Origin: Phallusia fumigata
Taxonomy: Eukaryota > Chordata > Ascidiacea > Phlebobranchia > Ascidiidae
DNA: 24,075 bases
NCBI GenBank assembly: GCA_008931825.1
Contig: QXVZ01033173.1
Coordinates: 1 to 24,075, forward strand
Direction of reading: 5' to 3'
Shown here: in pieces, positions 9,548 through 19,990 of the stretch
Layout of the letters: each line of letters begins with the position of its first letter
How positions within the stretch are numbered: the stretch's first letter is position 1
Notes under the pieces: generated by a model
What the model saw: only the letters and a program-made list of their open reading frames with translations
Database searches by the model: none
What the model was told of the DNA's origin: nothing
Made by a program: the position numbers and the translations under genes

Positions 9548-12500
9548 ATGTCGTCTTCAATAATAAAACGAAAACTTTTAGATTCCAGCTTTTCTTCTGC
9601 AGAGGATTTCCTAACGACTAATAACACACCACGTGAATTATTCTACCGAGCCGGTTTAGAGTGTCAGCGCACTCGTCTGCCGAAGGTCGAGCTCGCGATC
9701 GGTTTGGCGGACATCGACGCCACCGAATTCCCGCCGATCGCCACAAAATCGTCCCGAGGCTTTCGGGGCGTACTGCCGCTAGACGCTAGCCATGTCAAGG
9801 CAGCAACTAAGCGAAAGAGCATTGCTTTGCGAGTGTATGGAGATCAACTTCCACTAGCTCAACGAGATTTGAAGGTTTGTTGAGAATGACAATGTGACAA
9901 TTGTGGTGTAACAAGTGCAAAGAAATCTTCTAAGCTTACAAACCTAATAGAGAGAAACTGTGGAGACTAGAATGTAAAATACGTTTGTTTAGAATATAGC
10001 AATTTGACGTTTTGCAAAATTTAAGCCAAAACCACATGCATACAAGAAAAGGTAAATACTAAAAACCCTTTGGTTTTCAAAATGTGCGTCGTTTTAACTT
10101 ACCAAGCGCGTCGTACAATAATTCTAGTTTTCGTGTCAATAAATACAACTGTGATAACAAGCGTCCGTATTAAATTCTTATCGCTGGTGCGTCGAAAGTC
10201 CAACCAACTTTTCCAAGGGCGTCGCATCAAAAAATGTTGGAAAAACACTGCTGAAACAATACTTGCTAAAACTGTAGACATTGTAAAAATTTGTTTTACG
10301 TGGCATAAAAAACCATTCTAACACACTTGTACAGGCGGTAACCCATATTTCAGAAATCCATATTTTTATTCAAAAGCGTTTGTTGTGTTCGTCATCACAG
10401 GTGGTCAAGTCCGAAAAGGCATTTTCCGGCGAAAAGCGAACAGCGACATGTAGCGGCCAAACACACAGAAGCGTTCCCTCTCTGGCGCCCCAAGTGATCG
10501 CACCGCGCGGCAACGGCCTTGGGAAGTTCCCGTACGAAAATCAATCCTTCGTCGATTTGTGTCGCAAGAGTTCCGCCTTTACTCCCCGAATTCCAATGGG
10601 CAACATTGCCTTCAGACATTCTGCCACAAGTTTTCAGGCATTGGTCAGTGATAGTTTAATGTTTTAATATGTTGTGCTTCTTTTGCTGTTGCAGAGATAC
10701 ACGAAATATGGAAACTTTAAAGCGAAGATGAAACACGTTTTGAATAAAGGATCGAAATTTGGGAAAAACAGCCTCAAACGAAGACAGAATCAGTCGGTAT
10801 AAGTACAAAGAAATGTACATTTCGCCTATATTGACATCGTCAATTCTGTTTGAATAAGGAACTGACGATGACCATCAAGGCGAAATATATATTTCATATA
10901 TCTTGTACCGACTGATTCTGTCTTCATTTGAGATTGTGTCTCTGATATTTCGAGATTTTAACAATTTGTACAAGGAAAGTTGGCACCCATGGCGGTTGTT
11001 TGAGGTTAAGATATTGCCAACTCAGAACATTCTAAGTCAGATAATGAAAAACAGGCAATTTTTAACACTTTCGTTTTTGAAAAGAAAATGCCCCGAATGT
11101 TTGTTTGTAGACAGTTTTAGTGCAGATCGTTCAAACAAACGAACCAGTTACCTGCAACAAATGCAGAGCTGCTAACAAATTAAACCCGATAACAACAAGT
11201 ACATATCTGGGTAACATGAATTCGCATTATACACCGGATAACCTGGGTATCCCATTTTAATTTCAGACTCCACAAAGCAGCGCACAACTGGGCATTCCCC
11301 GCACGTGTTCGGTGAAATCCCTTACTGAACAAACTGTGACGCTACCACATATTTCGTCATTGCCCCACGTGACCGTAGAAAGCTTGCTAAAAGGTGAGAC
11401 TGGCGTCTAATCTCCTATTTTGGTCAAAAGACGTTGTTCTTAAAGGAAAAATACTTTATAGGAACAAAGGAGAGTTGCTTGATCAAAACATAACTGCCAG
11501 TAAGCTTAAATGTATGTAGTGAACTCATTGTAATGCAAACGTTTCAACGATCGCTGTTGTCATCATCAGTGCCTTAAGTCGTTTTCCTAAAGTTATAAAA
11601 GTCGAGTTAAAATTGAGAATCCATGGCCTGCAGTTTTTACTGCTGATTTGCACAAGATTCAATTTGTGCCTCACACTTAGCATTTTCTATCAGACCCGAA
11701 ATACCAAACCCAAGACAACGCAACACATAGGAAAGGTCAAAAGAAAGTGAAACGAACGCCATTGACAGGGTTTTTTGCGCCCAAAGTACCGCAAAAAGAT
11801 TGTCAAATTGTTCAAGGTAAGTGTGTATCCATGTTGGTTAATTTTCGACGAAAATTTGTAAGATGTACATAGTGTGGAAATTTTGCGCTAACTTTATGGC
11901 ACAAGGAATTTACACAGATGTTAAGCAAGCTGAAATTGCAAGTCTTCGATATTCACCCAAAACCGTTACTCTATACTGGTCATAATTTCCAGTTTCAAAA
12001 TAAAAACAAACATAAAAATGGACAGAACAAGAAACGCCTTTACCAATGGTTACGCCGCCAACCAAGAAAATATCACTGCCTGAAATCACGAGCGAGGACC
12101 AACGACCAACGCCGACACCACCCAGCGCCGAAGAGCGATCGCCGTCGACGGGGACAAGCACCGATTACGTCACGGCCGATGACGTGGACCAAATATTCCC
12201 AGACGACGACGACCCCAACATTGTTGAACCAACCTTGGTCGAAAAGCCTTCAGACAGCAACACGAATTATACAAGTTGTGAAAGTTTCGGATCATTGCCG
12301 TCGGTTCAAGTGAAAGACGAGCTTCCAAGCATACTACATGACGTCACTGCCTTGAGCGGGGGAACCACCCCGGCAACCGGGCACGACGAAGTGACGTCAC
12401 TGCCGCCGCTGACGTCGCACGTCGACTTTCGCGAAAAATCGGCAAGCCACGACGNCCTTGGTCGAAAAGCCTTCAGACAGCAACACGAATTATACAAGTT

Positions 12501-13916
12501 GTGAAAGTTTCGGATCATTGCCGTCGGTTCAAGTGAAAGACGAGCTTCCAAGCATACTACATGACGTCACTGCCTTGAACGGGGGAACCACCCCGGCAAC
12601 CGGGCACGACGAAGTGACGTCACTGCCGCCGCTGACGTCGCACGTCGACTTTCGCGAAAAATCAGCAAGCCACGACGCCGACGACGAGGGCGATTCGGAG
12701 CGCTACGAAAACCTCAAGTACCGCTGCCCAGCGTCACGTGACCAAAAGCGCAATCACGTGACTGAATCACGTGAGTCCCGGTATTTGAATTTTCAAGGTG
12801 AGTTCGGTTAAAATTTGGCTCACTTGGCAGGTACACCACCAGAGGGCGCAGCGACGAGTTCAGTTGTGGAAACTGCTGAGCATGACGGCGCGTATAAACG
12901 GTTCGCCAGATCGAAACGGAAGATTGTTAAGACCAGACGAAAGCTACGTAAGCTTTACAAACTAATTCCCACTTCAAACTGTACACCATAGACAACCTGT
13001 TTCAAAAATCTAAGCTATCCCAAACACCAGTAATATGCAAAAACATTCCAAACAAAGCCAGCCTACATATTATGACAAAACTGAGAGCATTATAAGAGGG
13101 GCCAGGTTTTGTATTGTGATAAAGAGTTTTACAGTTTGCCTACTAAGTTCGTCAGTTTAACCGTTTATGCATTTAATGAATCACACCTAATAACTTTGTG
13201 GCACCTATATTTAGGTTCGCCGCACGAGGTCGCCTCCGAGTCCTCAACTAACTTGTCTGAGTTAGCGCAAAAGAAAAAGAAATCAAGAAAAAAGGGGAGA
13301 AAAAAGAAGAAAGTTTCCCAGTCTGAAGGTATTGTGCGAAAGTTGTTGTCTGAGGCTTCTGCTGATCCCAAAAAGATACAAACCAGCACTTGTGTGTAAA
13401 ATGTTTTCTATGTTCGACAAACGCTGTTGTGGTTATCATCGTTTATCATCACGACACGCGTAGAAAATCTGTTTTCCACACAAGTACCGGTTGTACTTGC
13501 CTTTTTATTCAGACAATTTAAAACCGTGAATTTTGTACTTCAGTATGGCTGTTCATAGTTTATAAAGTGGCATTAGCAGTTTACTTATAACGCGATTTTG
13601 GAGAAAAGGAAGAACCTCATCCCTTATTTGCAAAATCGCCCGGCACCGATGATGACAACAACAGCAATTCCATACGTCCAAACATTTGCAATACAATGTA
13701 TTCACCACATTCAAATTCTCTGGCAGTTCTGTTTTTAATTAACCTAGTCTGTGTGTTTCCAAGAACCTTATTGTTCATTGACAAGACATTAAATCTATGT
13801 TTGTTTTCGTCTATTTTCTGACAGAAAACCTTCCTAGTCGAACAAGAGGCTTGCGCAAGACATACGACAGCGATCCGCTGGATGGCGACAACGAGCAGGA
13901 CGAGAATGACGACTGA
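9548..13916 (+). CDS. Unrecognised basic/acidic, probably nuclear protein, 9 exons, 597 residues
   Basis: Exons: 9548-9874, 10401-10643, 10695-10796, 11267-11393, 11694-11816, 12026-12797 (containing an assembly duplication), 12831-12947, 13215-13328, 13825-13916. When one copy of the duplicated 12233-12677 segment is dropped, all phases agree and the frame is exactly 597 codons plus TGA. The start at 9548 follows an in-frame TGA at 9539 and has A at -3. I recognise no enzymatic domain. Visible: a Ser/Thr/Pro-rich, low-complexity body; RTPLTGFF at 287-294, resembling a PCNA-binding PIP box without its Gln; an Asp/Pro-rich middle with a DDDD run; a Lys/Arg cluster at 549-562, a likely nuclear localisation signal; and an acidic tail ending DEND D. 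Nuclear location is inferred from composition. The acceptor at 12026 lacks a good pyrimidine tract but is the AG that fits the phase. Confidence 0.8.
10773..10932. repeat. 160-bp foldback covering an exon end and its splice donor
   Basis: Left arm 10773-10847 pairs with right arm 10858-10932 without a single bulge: by my count 60 Watson-Crick pairs, 3 G-U and 12 mismatches in 75 positions, with a 10-nt loop. The last 24 coding bases of exon 3 and the donor GTATAAG at 10797 are inside the stem. The right arm is an antisense copy of the exon end. No target duplication or known transposon end is apparent. Confidence 0.85.
11521..11571. repeat. Dispersed repeat fragment (foldback family, member 1)
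   Basis: Contains TAATGCAAACGTTTCAACGA, matching one arm of the hairpin at 17444-17524 and the fragment at 16655-16683. It lies in the intron between exons 4 and 5 of the nuclear-protein gene and has no partner arm here. Confidence 0.55.
12233..12677. repeat. Uncollapsed allelic duplication inside an exon, joined by n at 12455
   Basis: Copy A 12233-12454 and copy B 12456-12677 are the same 222 bp, differing at two places: 12356 G versus 12579 A (Ser to Asn) and 12441 G versus 12664 A (silent). The offset of 223 breaks the frame if read literally, whereas dropping one copy restores an open exon that splices correctly on both sides. This is strong evidence for an assembly artefact rather than a repeat in the protein. 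Confidence 0.9.
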
Positions 13917-13948
13917 CGTCACACGGAGCCGAAGTGACTTAATATTCG

Positions 13949-13990
13949 TTTAACCCGCGGTGGGAAAATTAAAACCCCAGTCGGGTTAAA
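13949..13990 (+). other. 3' UTR stem-loop before the poly(A) signal
   Basis: TTTAACCCG at 13949-13957 pairs perfectly with CGGGTTAAA at 13982-13990, leaving a 24-nt loop; it lies between the stop codon and the AATAAA. The second allele keeps both arms at 14915-14923 and 14948-14956 and changes only the loop. A role in mRNA 3'-end biology is possible but not shown. Confidence 0.6.
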
Positions 13991-13992
13991 AG

Positions 13993-13998
13993 AATAAA
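13993..13998 (+). promoter_or_regulatory. Poly(A) signal AATAAA of the nuclear-protein gene
   Basis: Canonical AATAAA 77 bp after the stop codon, followed by T-rich and GT-containing sequence. The second allele has AATAAA at 14960-14965 in the equivalent place. Confidence 0.7.
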
Positions 13999-14184
13999 AT
14001 GTTCACCTTGTCCCAGGGGACAGGAAGTGCATTGTTGGTGAAAATGTTAATTGCGCTTCGACAAGTTACGCCTCTAGGGACTCATTCCGCGCTTGTTTTC
14101 AAAACGACCCGTTGGCGCTTAAGTAATTATTTCGCGAGGACTAATATGGAGGCTACACCGTGGTTGGAAGTGTGANATATTTAG

Positions 14185-14882
14185 GTTCGCCGCACGAGGT
14201 CGCCTCCGAGTCCTCAACTAACTTGTCTGAGTTAGCGCAAAAGAAAAAGAAATCAAGAAAAAAGGGGAGAAAAAAGAAGAAAGTTTCCCAGTCTGAAGGT
14301 ATTGTGCGAAAGTTGTTGTCTGAGGCTTCTGCTGATCCCAAAAAGAACAAACCAGCACTTGTGTGTAAAATATTTTCTATGTTCGACAAACGCTGTTGTC
14401 GATGTTATCGTTTATCATCACGACACGCGTAGAAATCTGTTTTACACACAAGTACCGGTTTGTACTTGCCTTTTTATTCAGACAATCTAAAACCGCGAAT
14501 TGTGTACTTCAGTATGGCTGTTCATAGTTTATAAAGTCGCATTAGAAGTTTACTTAAAACGCGATTTTGGGGAAAAGGAAGAACCTCATCCCTTATTTGC
14601 AAAATCGCCCGGCACCGATGATGACAACAACAGCAATTCCATACATCCAAACATTTGCAATACAATATATTCACCACATAGCTCTCTGGCAGTTATGTTT
14701 TTAATAAGGCTAGTCTGTGTGTTCCCAAGAACCTTATTGTTCATCAACAAGACGTTTAATTCATGTTTGTCTTCGTCTATTTTTTGACAGAAAACCTTCC
14801 TAGTCGAACAAGGGGCTTGCGCAAGACATACGACAGCGATCCGCTGGATGGCGACAACGAGCAGGACGAGAATGACGACTGA
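14185..14882 (+). CDS. Second-allele copy of the last two exons of the nuclear-protein gene
   Basis: Exons 14185-14298 and 14791-14882 encode the same lysine-rich segment and acidic tail as 13215-13328 and 13825-13916, with identical splice phases and stop. No upstream exons accompany them, which fits a haplotype overlap and not a paralogous gene. It should not be counted as a separate gene or as extra exons. Confidence 0.8.
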
Positions 14883-15173
14883 CGTCACACGGAGTCGAAG
14901 TGACTTAATATTCGTTTAACCCGCGGCGGGAAAATTAAAACCCCAGTCGGGTTAAAAGAAATAAATGTTCACCTTGTCCCAGGGGCCAGGCAGTGAATTG
15001 TTGGTGAAAATGTTAATTGCGCTTGGACAAGTTACGCCTCTAGGGACTCATTCCGCGCTAGTTTTCAAAACGACCCGTTGGCGCTTAAGTAATTATTCCG
15101 CGAGGACTAATATGGAGGCTACACCGTGGTTGGAAGTGTGATGCTTTAATTAAAGGGGGTATTGGGTTATGTA

Positions 15174-16191
15174 AGGGGTCAGCAACCTACAACCTGAGGG
15201 TCAAATCCGGTTAATCAAGAAACATCAGGCCAAAGCCGTTTCAGAAACTGCCTACTTATAACAAACTATTACATGAGAAATTGTACTTTTAAAGTAAGAA
15301 CTAAGCTATGATGTACAGTGCCAAACTTTACAATTACGCATGCGTGGAAAAGTCTTTGTTTTATCGCAATTGTCTTTGCCTCACAAAAACTATTGCTAAA
15401 TAAGGACATGATTAAAAGTAGTGATGCACCGAATCGCCTAAATTAGATTTGGACCGAAACCGAATATTCGGCAGTTTCCGCCGAATAAATTTCCTAAATC
15501 CCATGCGTTTTTCTGCCAGGTAAACAGTGATGCTGCTACGGTATAGTTGTGTTGCAATATTATCTTAGTTCTGTGGGTTTTTATATTGCCTCGGCCGTCG
15601 CTGCCAGCCTCCAAATAAGTAGGCCTGCCTACCGATCTTTTGCCAAGAGTAAGCAAAGACGAGAATACCTTAACTTATACCACAAACAGCAGTATCACAA
15701 AAAATACCCTGTTTAACAGTTTAATTGTTACGTTAGTAAAAAATCAAAATTCCTTTTTTAAATATTTTCGTTGTTAGATTTGTTAGTTATAGCGCGTTCG
15801 TAAAAATGTGTAGTACGTAATTAGGCGGAAAAGACACATTATTGCCCTGAATACAAACATCGTTTTCGGGATGACAATTATTAATAAGGCCCGTACACTG
15901 TTGGTGTTACAGAACGTTATTTTCTGTGTGCGTAAAAGTTCGGTTTCGGTCGAATCGCAAAAAATTTTTCGGCCGAAACCGAATCTTCGTCAAAATTGCT
16001 GATTCGGCCGAATAAATTCGGCAACCGGGGCTTCGGTACATCACTAATTAAAAGCCGTACATTTGCAACTTTTGATAACAGCATACACAGTGAAGGGAGA
16101 TGAATTGAAAGTGAGAAACTAGTACGGCCCGCTGAGACCGTGTCGATCTTATGGTTTTGACTCGTGGCTTGAAAGTGGTTGCCGACTCCTT
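15174..16191. mobile_element. Older hAT-like element interrupted by a younger one
   Basis: The left end reads GGGGTCAGCAACCTAC from about 15175. The right end, reverse-complemented from about 16191, reads AAGGAGTCGGCAACCACT. These are the GGGTCGGCAACC-type ends of hAT elements. After removing the inner insertion and one target copy, about 380 bp remain. GGGGTATT occurs at 15156-15163 and directly after the right end at 16192-16199; the left copy is offset by about 9 bp, so the target-site assignment is tentative. Confidence 0.55.
15411..16054. mobile_element. Non-autonomous hAT transposon with intact 8-bp target duplication
   Basis: The element is 15419-16046 (628 bp). The left end TAGTGATGCACCGAA and the right end, reverse-complemented TAGTGATGTACCGAA, match at 14 of 15 positions. 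The direct repeat ATTAAAAG at 15411-15418 and 16047-16054 is the 8-bp duplication expected for hAT integration. Subterminal CCGAA and TTCGG motifs recur near both ends (CCGAATATTCGG; GGCCGAATAAATTCGG), probable transposase-binding arrays. No transposase frame remains, so mobilisation would need one supplied elsewhere. Confidence 0.9.
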
Positions 16192-16654
16192 GGGGTATTG
16201 GTTCGGTTTAACACTGTAAAAGGTGGTTGCTTCTTCATTTCACCACAGCATTGCAGCTAGATTGCGCAATCAGTGTTGCTTATAAAACACCTTTTTTAAA
16301 TTTAACGAAAAAGCATGTTTCCTTATCTTAGCCTGGTGCCTATGAAAACACGCACGAGAAAATGGTTCCCTTTGGTAAATGCTTTTAAATGTTGAAAAAC
16401 TTTGCACTTGGGTGTTCAAGGTAGGACTTGGAATAAACATTGCCGGCAAGGTGTTCTTTACCATAGCGAGAGGAATCTTTAAGTGTTGCTGCACGTTTGA
16501 AGTCAGTATAACTGCTTCACACTATAGCACCAAATTTTCAGAAGTACCTTTATCAACATGCGACAAAATTAGGAACACAAGAAACGAACAAAAAAGCAAC
16601 TGATGAAAAACATGATTGCCAAAGAGTTTGCTAAAAGTAACGGCATTTTGAATG

Positions 16655-16683
16655 AACAGCGATTGTTGAAACGTTGCATTAAA
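16655..16683. repeat. Dispersed repeat fragment (foldback family, member 2)
   Basis: Carries GCGATTGTTGAAACGTTGCA, the same as the right arm of the hairpin at 17444-17524 with one base missing. No left arm is nearby. Confidence 0.5.
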
Positions 16684-17443
16684 ACGGTGTTTCCCCAAAG
16701 GCATTCCCGGTGGTACGCGAGCATTAAATTGAATTCAGAAAGTGAAAAAGTTAAGTGATAAGCGACAGCAAAAAGATTGGCAAGATCGCGTTAAAACGTA
16801 TTCTGAGACAAAATTCCCACGAAGCCAAACAATCTTCGCGCAATACCAACAGTTTGCCGAAGAAAACTCGGATCCAATTTTTAATTTGTATTTAGTTTTG
16901 TTAGTTGCCGTTGCGATGTAGTTCACTTTACGCGCTCGATAGGATAATCGATTGGGCGGAACGGTTAGAGATCAATTACGCAATAATGAAGTGATTCTAT
17001 ATCCCCGCACCGTCCAACAGGATGCCTTTCGTGCCCAACGCAATTAAAATCGACAAAACAGACGTCTGTGGCTTCAATTTCCATGGCGTTTAACCGTGGC
17101 ATTTGATGGGTAAGGTATTGTTTTCCGAATATAGCTAAAAACGACAGGTGCAGCCTGGTTCAGGTGTCGTTTATTAAAGGTTAATTAGCTTGTTTTTTGC
17201 TTGTTTAACGGTTGCGAAGCGGCTGAACCCTACAAAATGCAGATAGATTTTTTTAGGTGGGTATGTGCAAATTTATGCTTTTTGGTATTTTGGTTTCAAG
17301 CCTTCGTGACATTTCTACCTGGTTAAACTAATAGTGCTTAAATTGTAAGCAAGTTATCTTTATTTTTTGAGGAAAATTTTTTTGAAAAGTGGTGTTTTTA
17401 AAATTAAAAACGTAATTGCCAACTTGTATGTAGTGAATGCATT

Positions 17444-17524
17444 GTAATGAAAACTTTTCGACAATCAATGTTGTCAGCACTATCAATGCATGTATATCAG
17501 CGATTGTTGAAACGTTTGCATTGC
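17444..17524. repeat. Small foldback repeat (family member 3)
   Basis: Arms 17444-17466 and 17502-17524 pair over 23 positions with 2 mismatches and 2 G-U pairs around a 35-nt loop. The arm sequence recurs at 11521-11571 and 16655-16683, so this is a repeat family and not a single-copy hairpin gene. Confidence 0.6.
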
Positions 17525-18546
17525 AAGTTCTTTCTGAAAAATTGTTGTTCAAAAACATTTTGGCTTTATCGGTAATGAAAAAGTCTCGGCCAGTTATGGT
17601 TCATTTTAAGCTAACCTTGTTTCGAACCTCGTCTCTTGCTTTCCTGACTTTGAGTGGTTTTAAATTGCGTAACTTTCATTTATCCAAGGTAAAAGCTATT
17701 CTGACACCCGTACATCCGGAATACGATTTGAAACATTGTCGATTAGAAAGGTAACCGCTTCGTTTTAGCTATAAAATATTAATTTAACACTGACAGCAAA
17801 TCGCTTTTCCAATAAACCCCAGTGAAACCACCTTCCATTTAGGCTCATGGAAGTAACGGAAACCGGCGGACCTGACAGAGGTCAAAGGTCATGACGTAAA
17901 ACATGCAACAAAGCGGTGTTTGCAGACTTTTTAAAAGCAGAGCAAGTTTATAGAAGTAGCTGCTGAGGCAGTGGTTCCCTAACGAGGAGTAATCCATCCT
18001 TAGGGAGGAATTTCCACTGAATAGTTGAGATATACAGTATGAGTGCAGTATTTCTTGTTGGGCCACTGTTTTAAAACATGCGATTGTTCGAACCTAAGCT
18101 GCGTTAAAGTAGCCAGCCGTTTTACCAGGTGTTGGCTTCTACGTGTGCGCATTTTTAAGAAGCGATTATTCTCGTTGACTGCTTTAGAGTTATCCTTTGC
18201 CTTGAAACACCGACTTTTGATGCTCTTCGCCCAGACGATTTTTAGGCTTATGTAGTTTGCGTTTGATATTGAGACTATCACCAACCTAAGCTGCGTGCAA
18301 AAACCTTCTAAAAAGCAGTTTGATGTCTTGAACATAAAAGACAGTTAGCTAAACAGCAATGCCACAACAAAGTTTGCGAAAAGTTTTAAAATTCTTTGTA
18401 GTTACTACATAAAGATAGTATTTTGGCGATGTGATTGGTGTTTCCTTCTTTGATTTGGGCTAAAGAGTAACGAAGTGCAGACCGTTGTCATATTTGCAAT
18501 CTAGCTAATGTAAATTAAAGGTAAAACGTGTTTTCTTGAATAGAGA

Positions 18547-18569
18547 TGTGTTTGTGCTTCACGAACACA
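18547..18569. other. Short hairpin
   Basis: TGTGTTTGTG and CACGAACACA pair over 10 positions (one G-U) around a 3-nt loop. No associated gene; function unknown. Confidence 0.5.
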
Positions 18570-19970
18570 GGGCAATTGAAAACAGTCCCGTTCTTTGTCT
18601 GTAAACGCGTCAAGAGTTACGGACCATTTATTGAAGTGCAACTTCGCCTCTTAGGAAAACCGAGCCAAGCCAAACTTGAATCGACCTACTCGACCTCCAA
18701 CGCTTTAAGCTAATTGCATAGCGGTTTTAGGACTGTCTACTTGGAAAGGAGATATAATAGGAAATTGGGAAAATCGAAAAAAAAAGTTTGCCTAATGCAA
18801 ATGGCACTTCAAAGGTGGTTTAGTGATTAAAAATTGAATCGCTGTGGTTGAGCGCGCGAAGCTCGTTAGGGAATTTAATCAAGCGTGTTTAGTTGTGCGC
18901 CGCGCTTTTCGGTTTGATGCGACGGCACAAATGTCTCGCAGGAATTGTTGAAAAGCAGAGTGGCAATAAAATTGCAGTCAGCAGTCATGTCGTGTTGTTC
19001 TTGTTCTCAACAGATCACTTTGTTTTAATCACCTGAATCAGTTGTCCCCAAACTACGAAGGTCTTCTCAGTGGCACACAAGCATCTTTTTTGCCTATTCG
19101 TGTAAAGGTTCGCCAAAATTTTTCCTTGAGCATCATAGTTTTGCATTTATTGTTTGAACAATTTAACAAAAAGCCATTGAGTCAGCAGGTTAGATCTTGA
19201 CAAACGAAAGCAGCATTTTAGGTTTGTAGCGATGATGACGTTGTGTATTTGTGATTCTGGAGTTTTCTAAAATTAGGCGGACATTGTACGAACCGAGAAT
19301 TGGAACATAAGTACATACAGTTTTAGAACTGACTGACCCAAATTGTCGTACGTACAGACTCAAGATGACTTGTAAGCTATATTCACAGAAGTAAGTGAGT
19401 TGACAAAAATCGATAATCAGGATTATCTGCTGATACCCCAATAAGTACTGTCTGATGTTAAAAACTCAAGTAAGTCGAAGACAATGCGACGAGAATAGAA
19501 CTTATCCCTAAGTAGTTTTGTCAGGTTTAGGCTATTTAAGTCGACTTACAAGGAAACGTCTTTTCAAATCAGGGTTCGTCATTAAGCACAAGGGTATGGC
19601 GACAAATACATGACATTGTTTGGGCGTTCCTTGGGGAATAGATCAGTCCAATGCTAATTTAACTGCTAATGCGTCATGTGAAAGCCCTTTGCTGCGAGTT
19701 AGGAGCCTGTCTTGTCTCAGTTTTAAATTTATTGGTTACACCCACTTTGCAGGATCAATTGATCAATTGCGTAGGAAAGAAAATGGCTTAGTTTTAAACG
19801 CAAACAACAAAAATATCTTTTTTGAAGAGCGGTGTGCAAAATGGTTCGACTTACGAATGCTGGAACCTAATTTTGTTCAATTCAGGTCAATTTGTTGAGC
19901 AAACTAGTTAAGTGTAATCCATTTTAAAACCTAATAAAAACGCACATAGTTGCATGTCGGAGGTATATTA

Positions 19971-19990
19971 GTGCAGAAATCGTTCTGCAC
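19971..19990. other. Short perfect hairpin
   Basis: GTGCAGAA and TTCTGCAC pair perfectly around ATCG. No associated gene; function unknown. Confidence 0.5.

Larger units (their letters stand above)
13207..15141. repeat. Uncollapsed allelic duplication of the last two exons, joined by n at 14176
   Basis: Copy A 13207-14175 and copy B 14177-15141 align end to end with scattered substitutions and small indels, on the order of 3% by eye. Almost all differences are in intron and UTR; the coding parts differ by one silent change (AGA versus AGG). The copies meet exactly at the n. The pattern is that of two haplotypes of an outbred animal placed in series. Confidence 0.9.

Noticed and set aside
11918..12313. 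131-codon + frame overlapping the sixth exon of the nuclear-protein gene
   Set aside because: It is out of frame with the exon chain and composed of Arg/His-rich shadow translation; the alternative frame joins both neighbouring exons in phase.
13165..13439. Phe-rich minus-strand frames opposite the lysine-rich exon (and at 14153-14389)
   Set aside because: They are antisense images of AAA/AAG lysine codons.
13207..15141. Genuine tandem duplication of the last two exons
   Set aside because: The copies meet at an n, differ like alleles, and two other n positions show the same pattern, so an assembly overlap is simpler.
17444..17524. Candidate microRNA precursor
   Set aside because: The arm recurs elsewhere in the window, the loop is long, and there is no evidence of processing; a repeat family is the better reading.
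18000..18335. 111-codon minus-strand frame with an overlapping + frame
   Set aside because: No family resemblance, no donor/acceptor chain and no coding-like composition.
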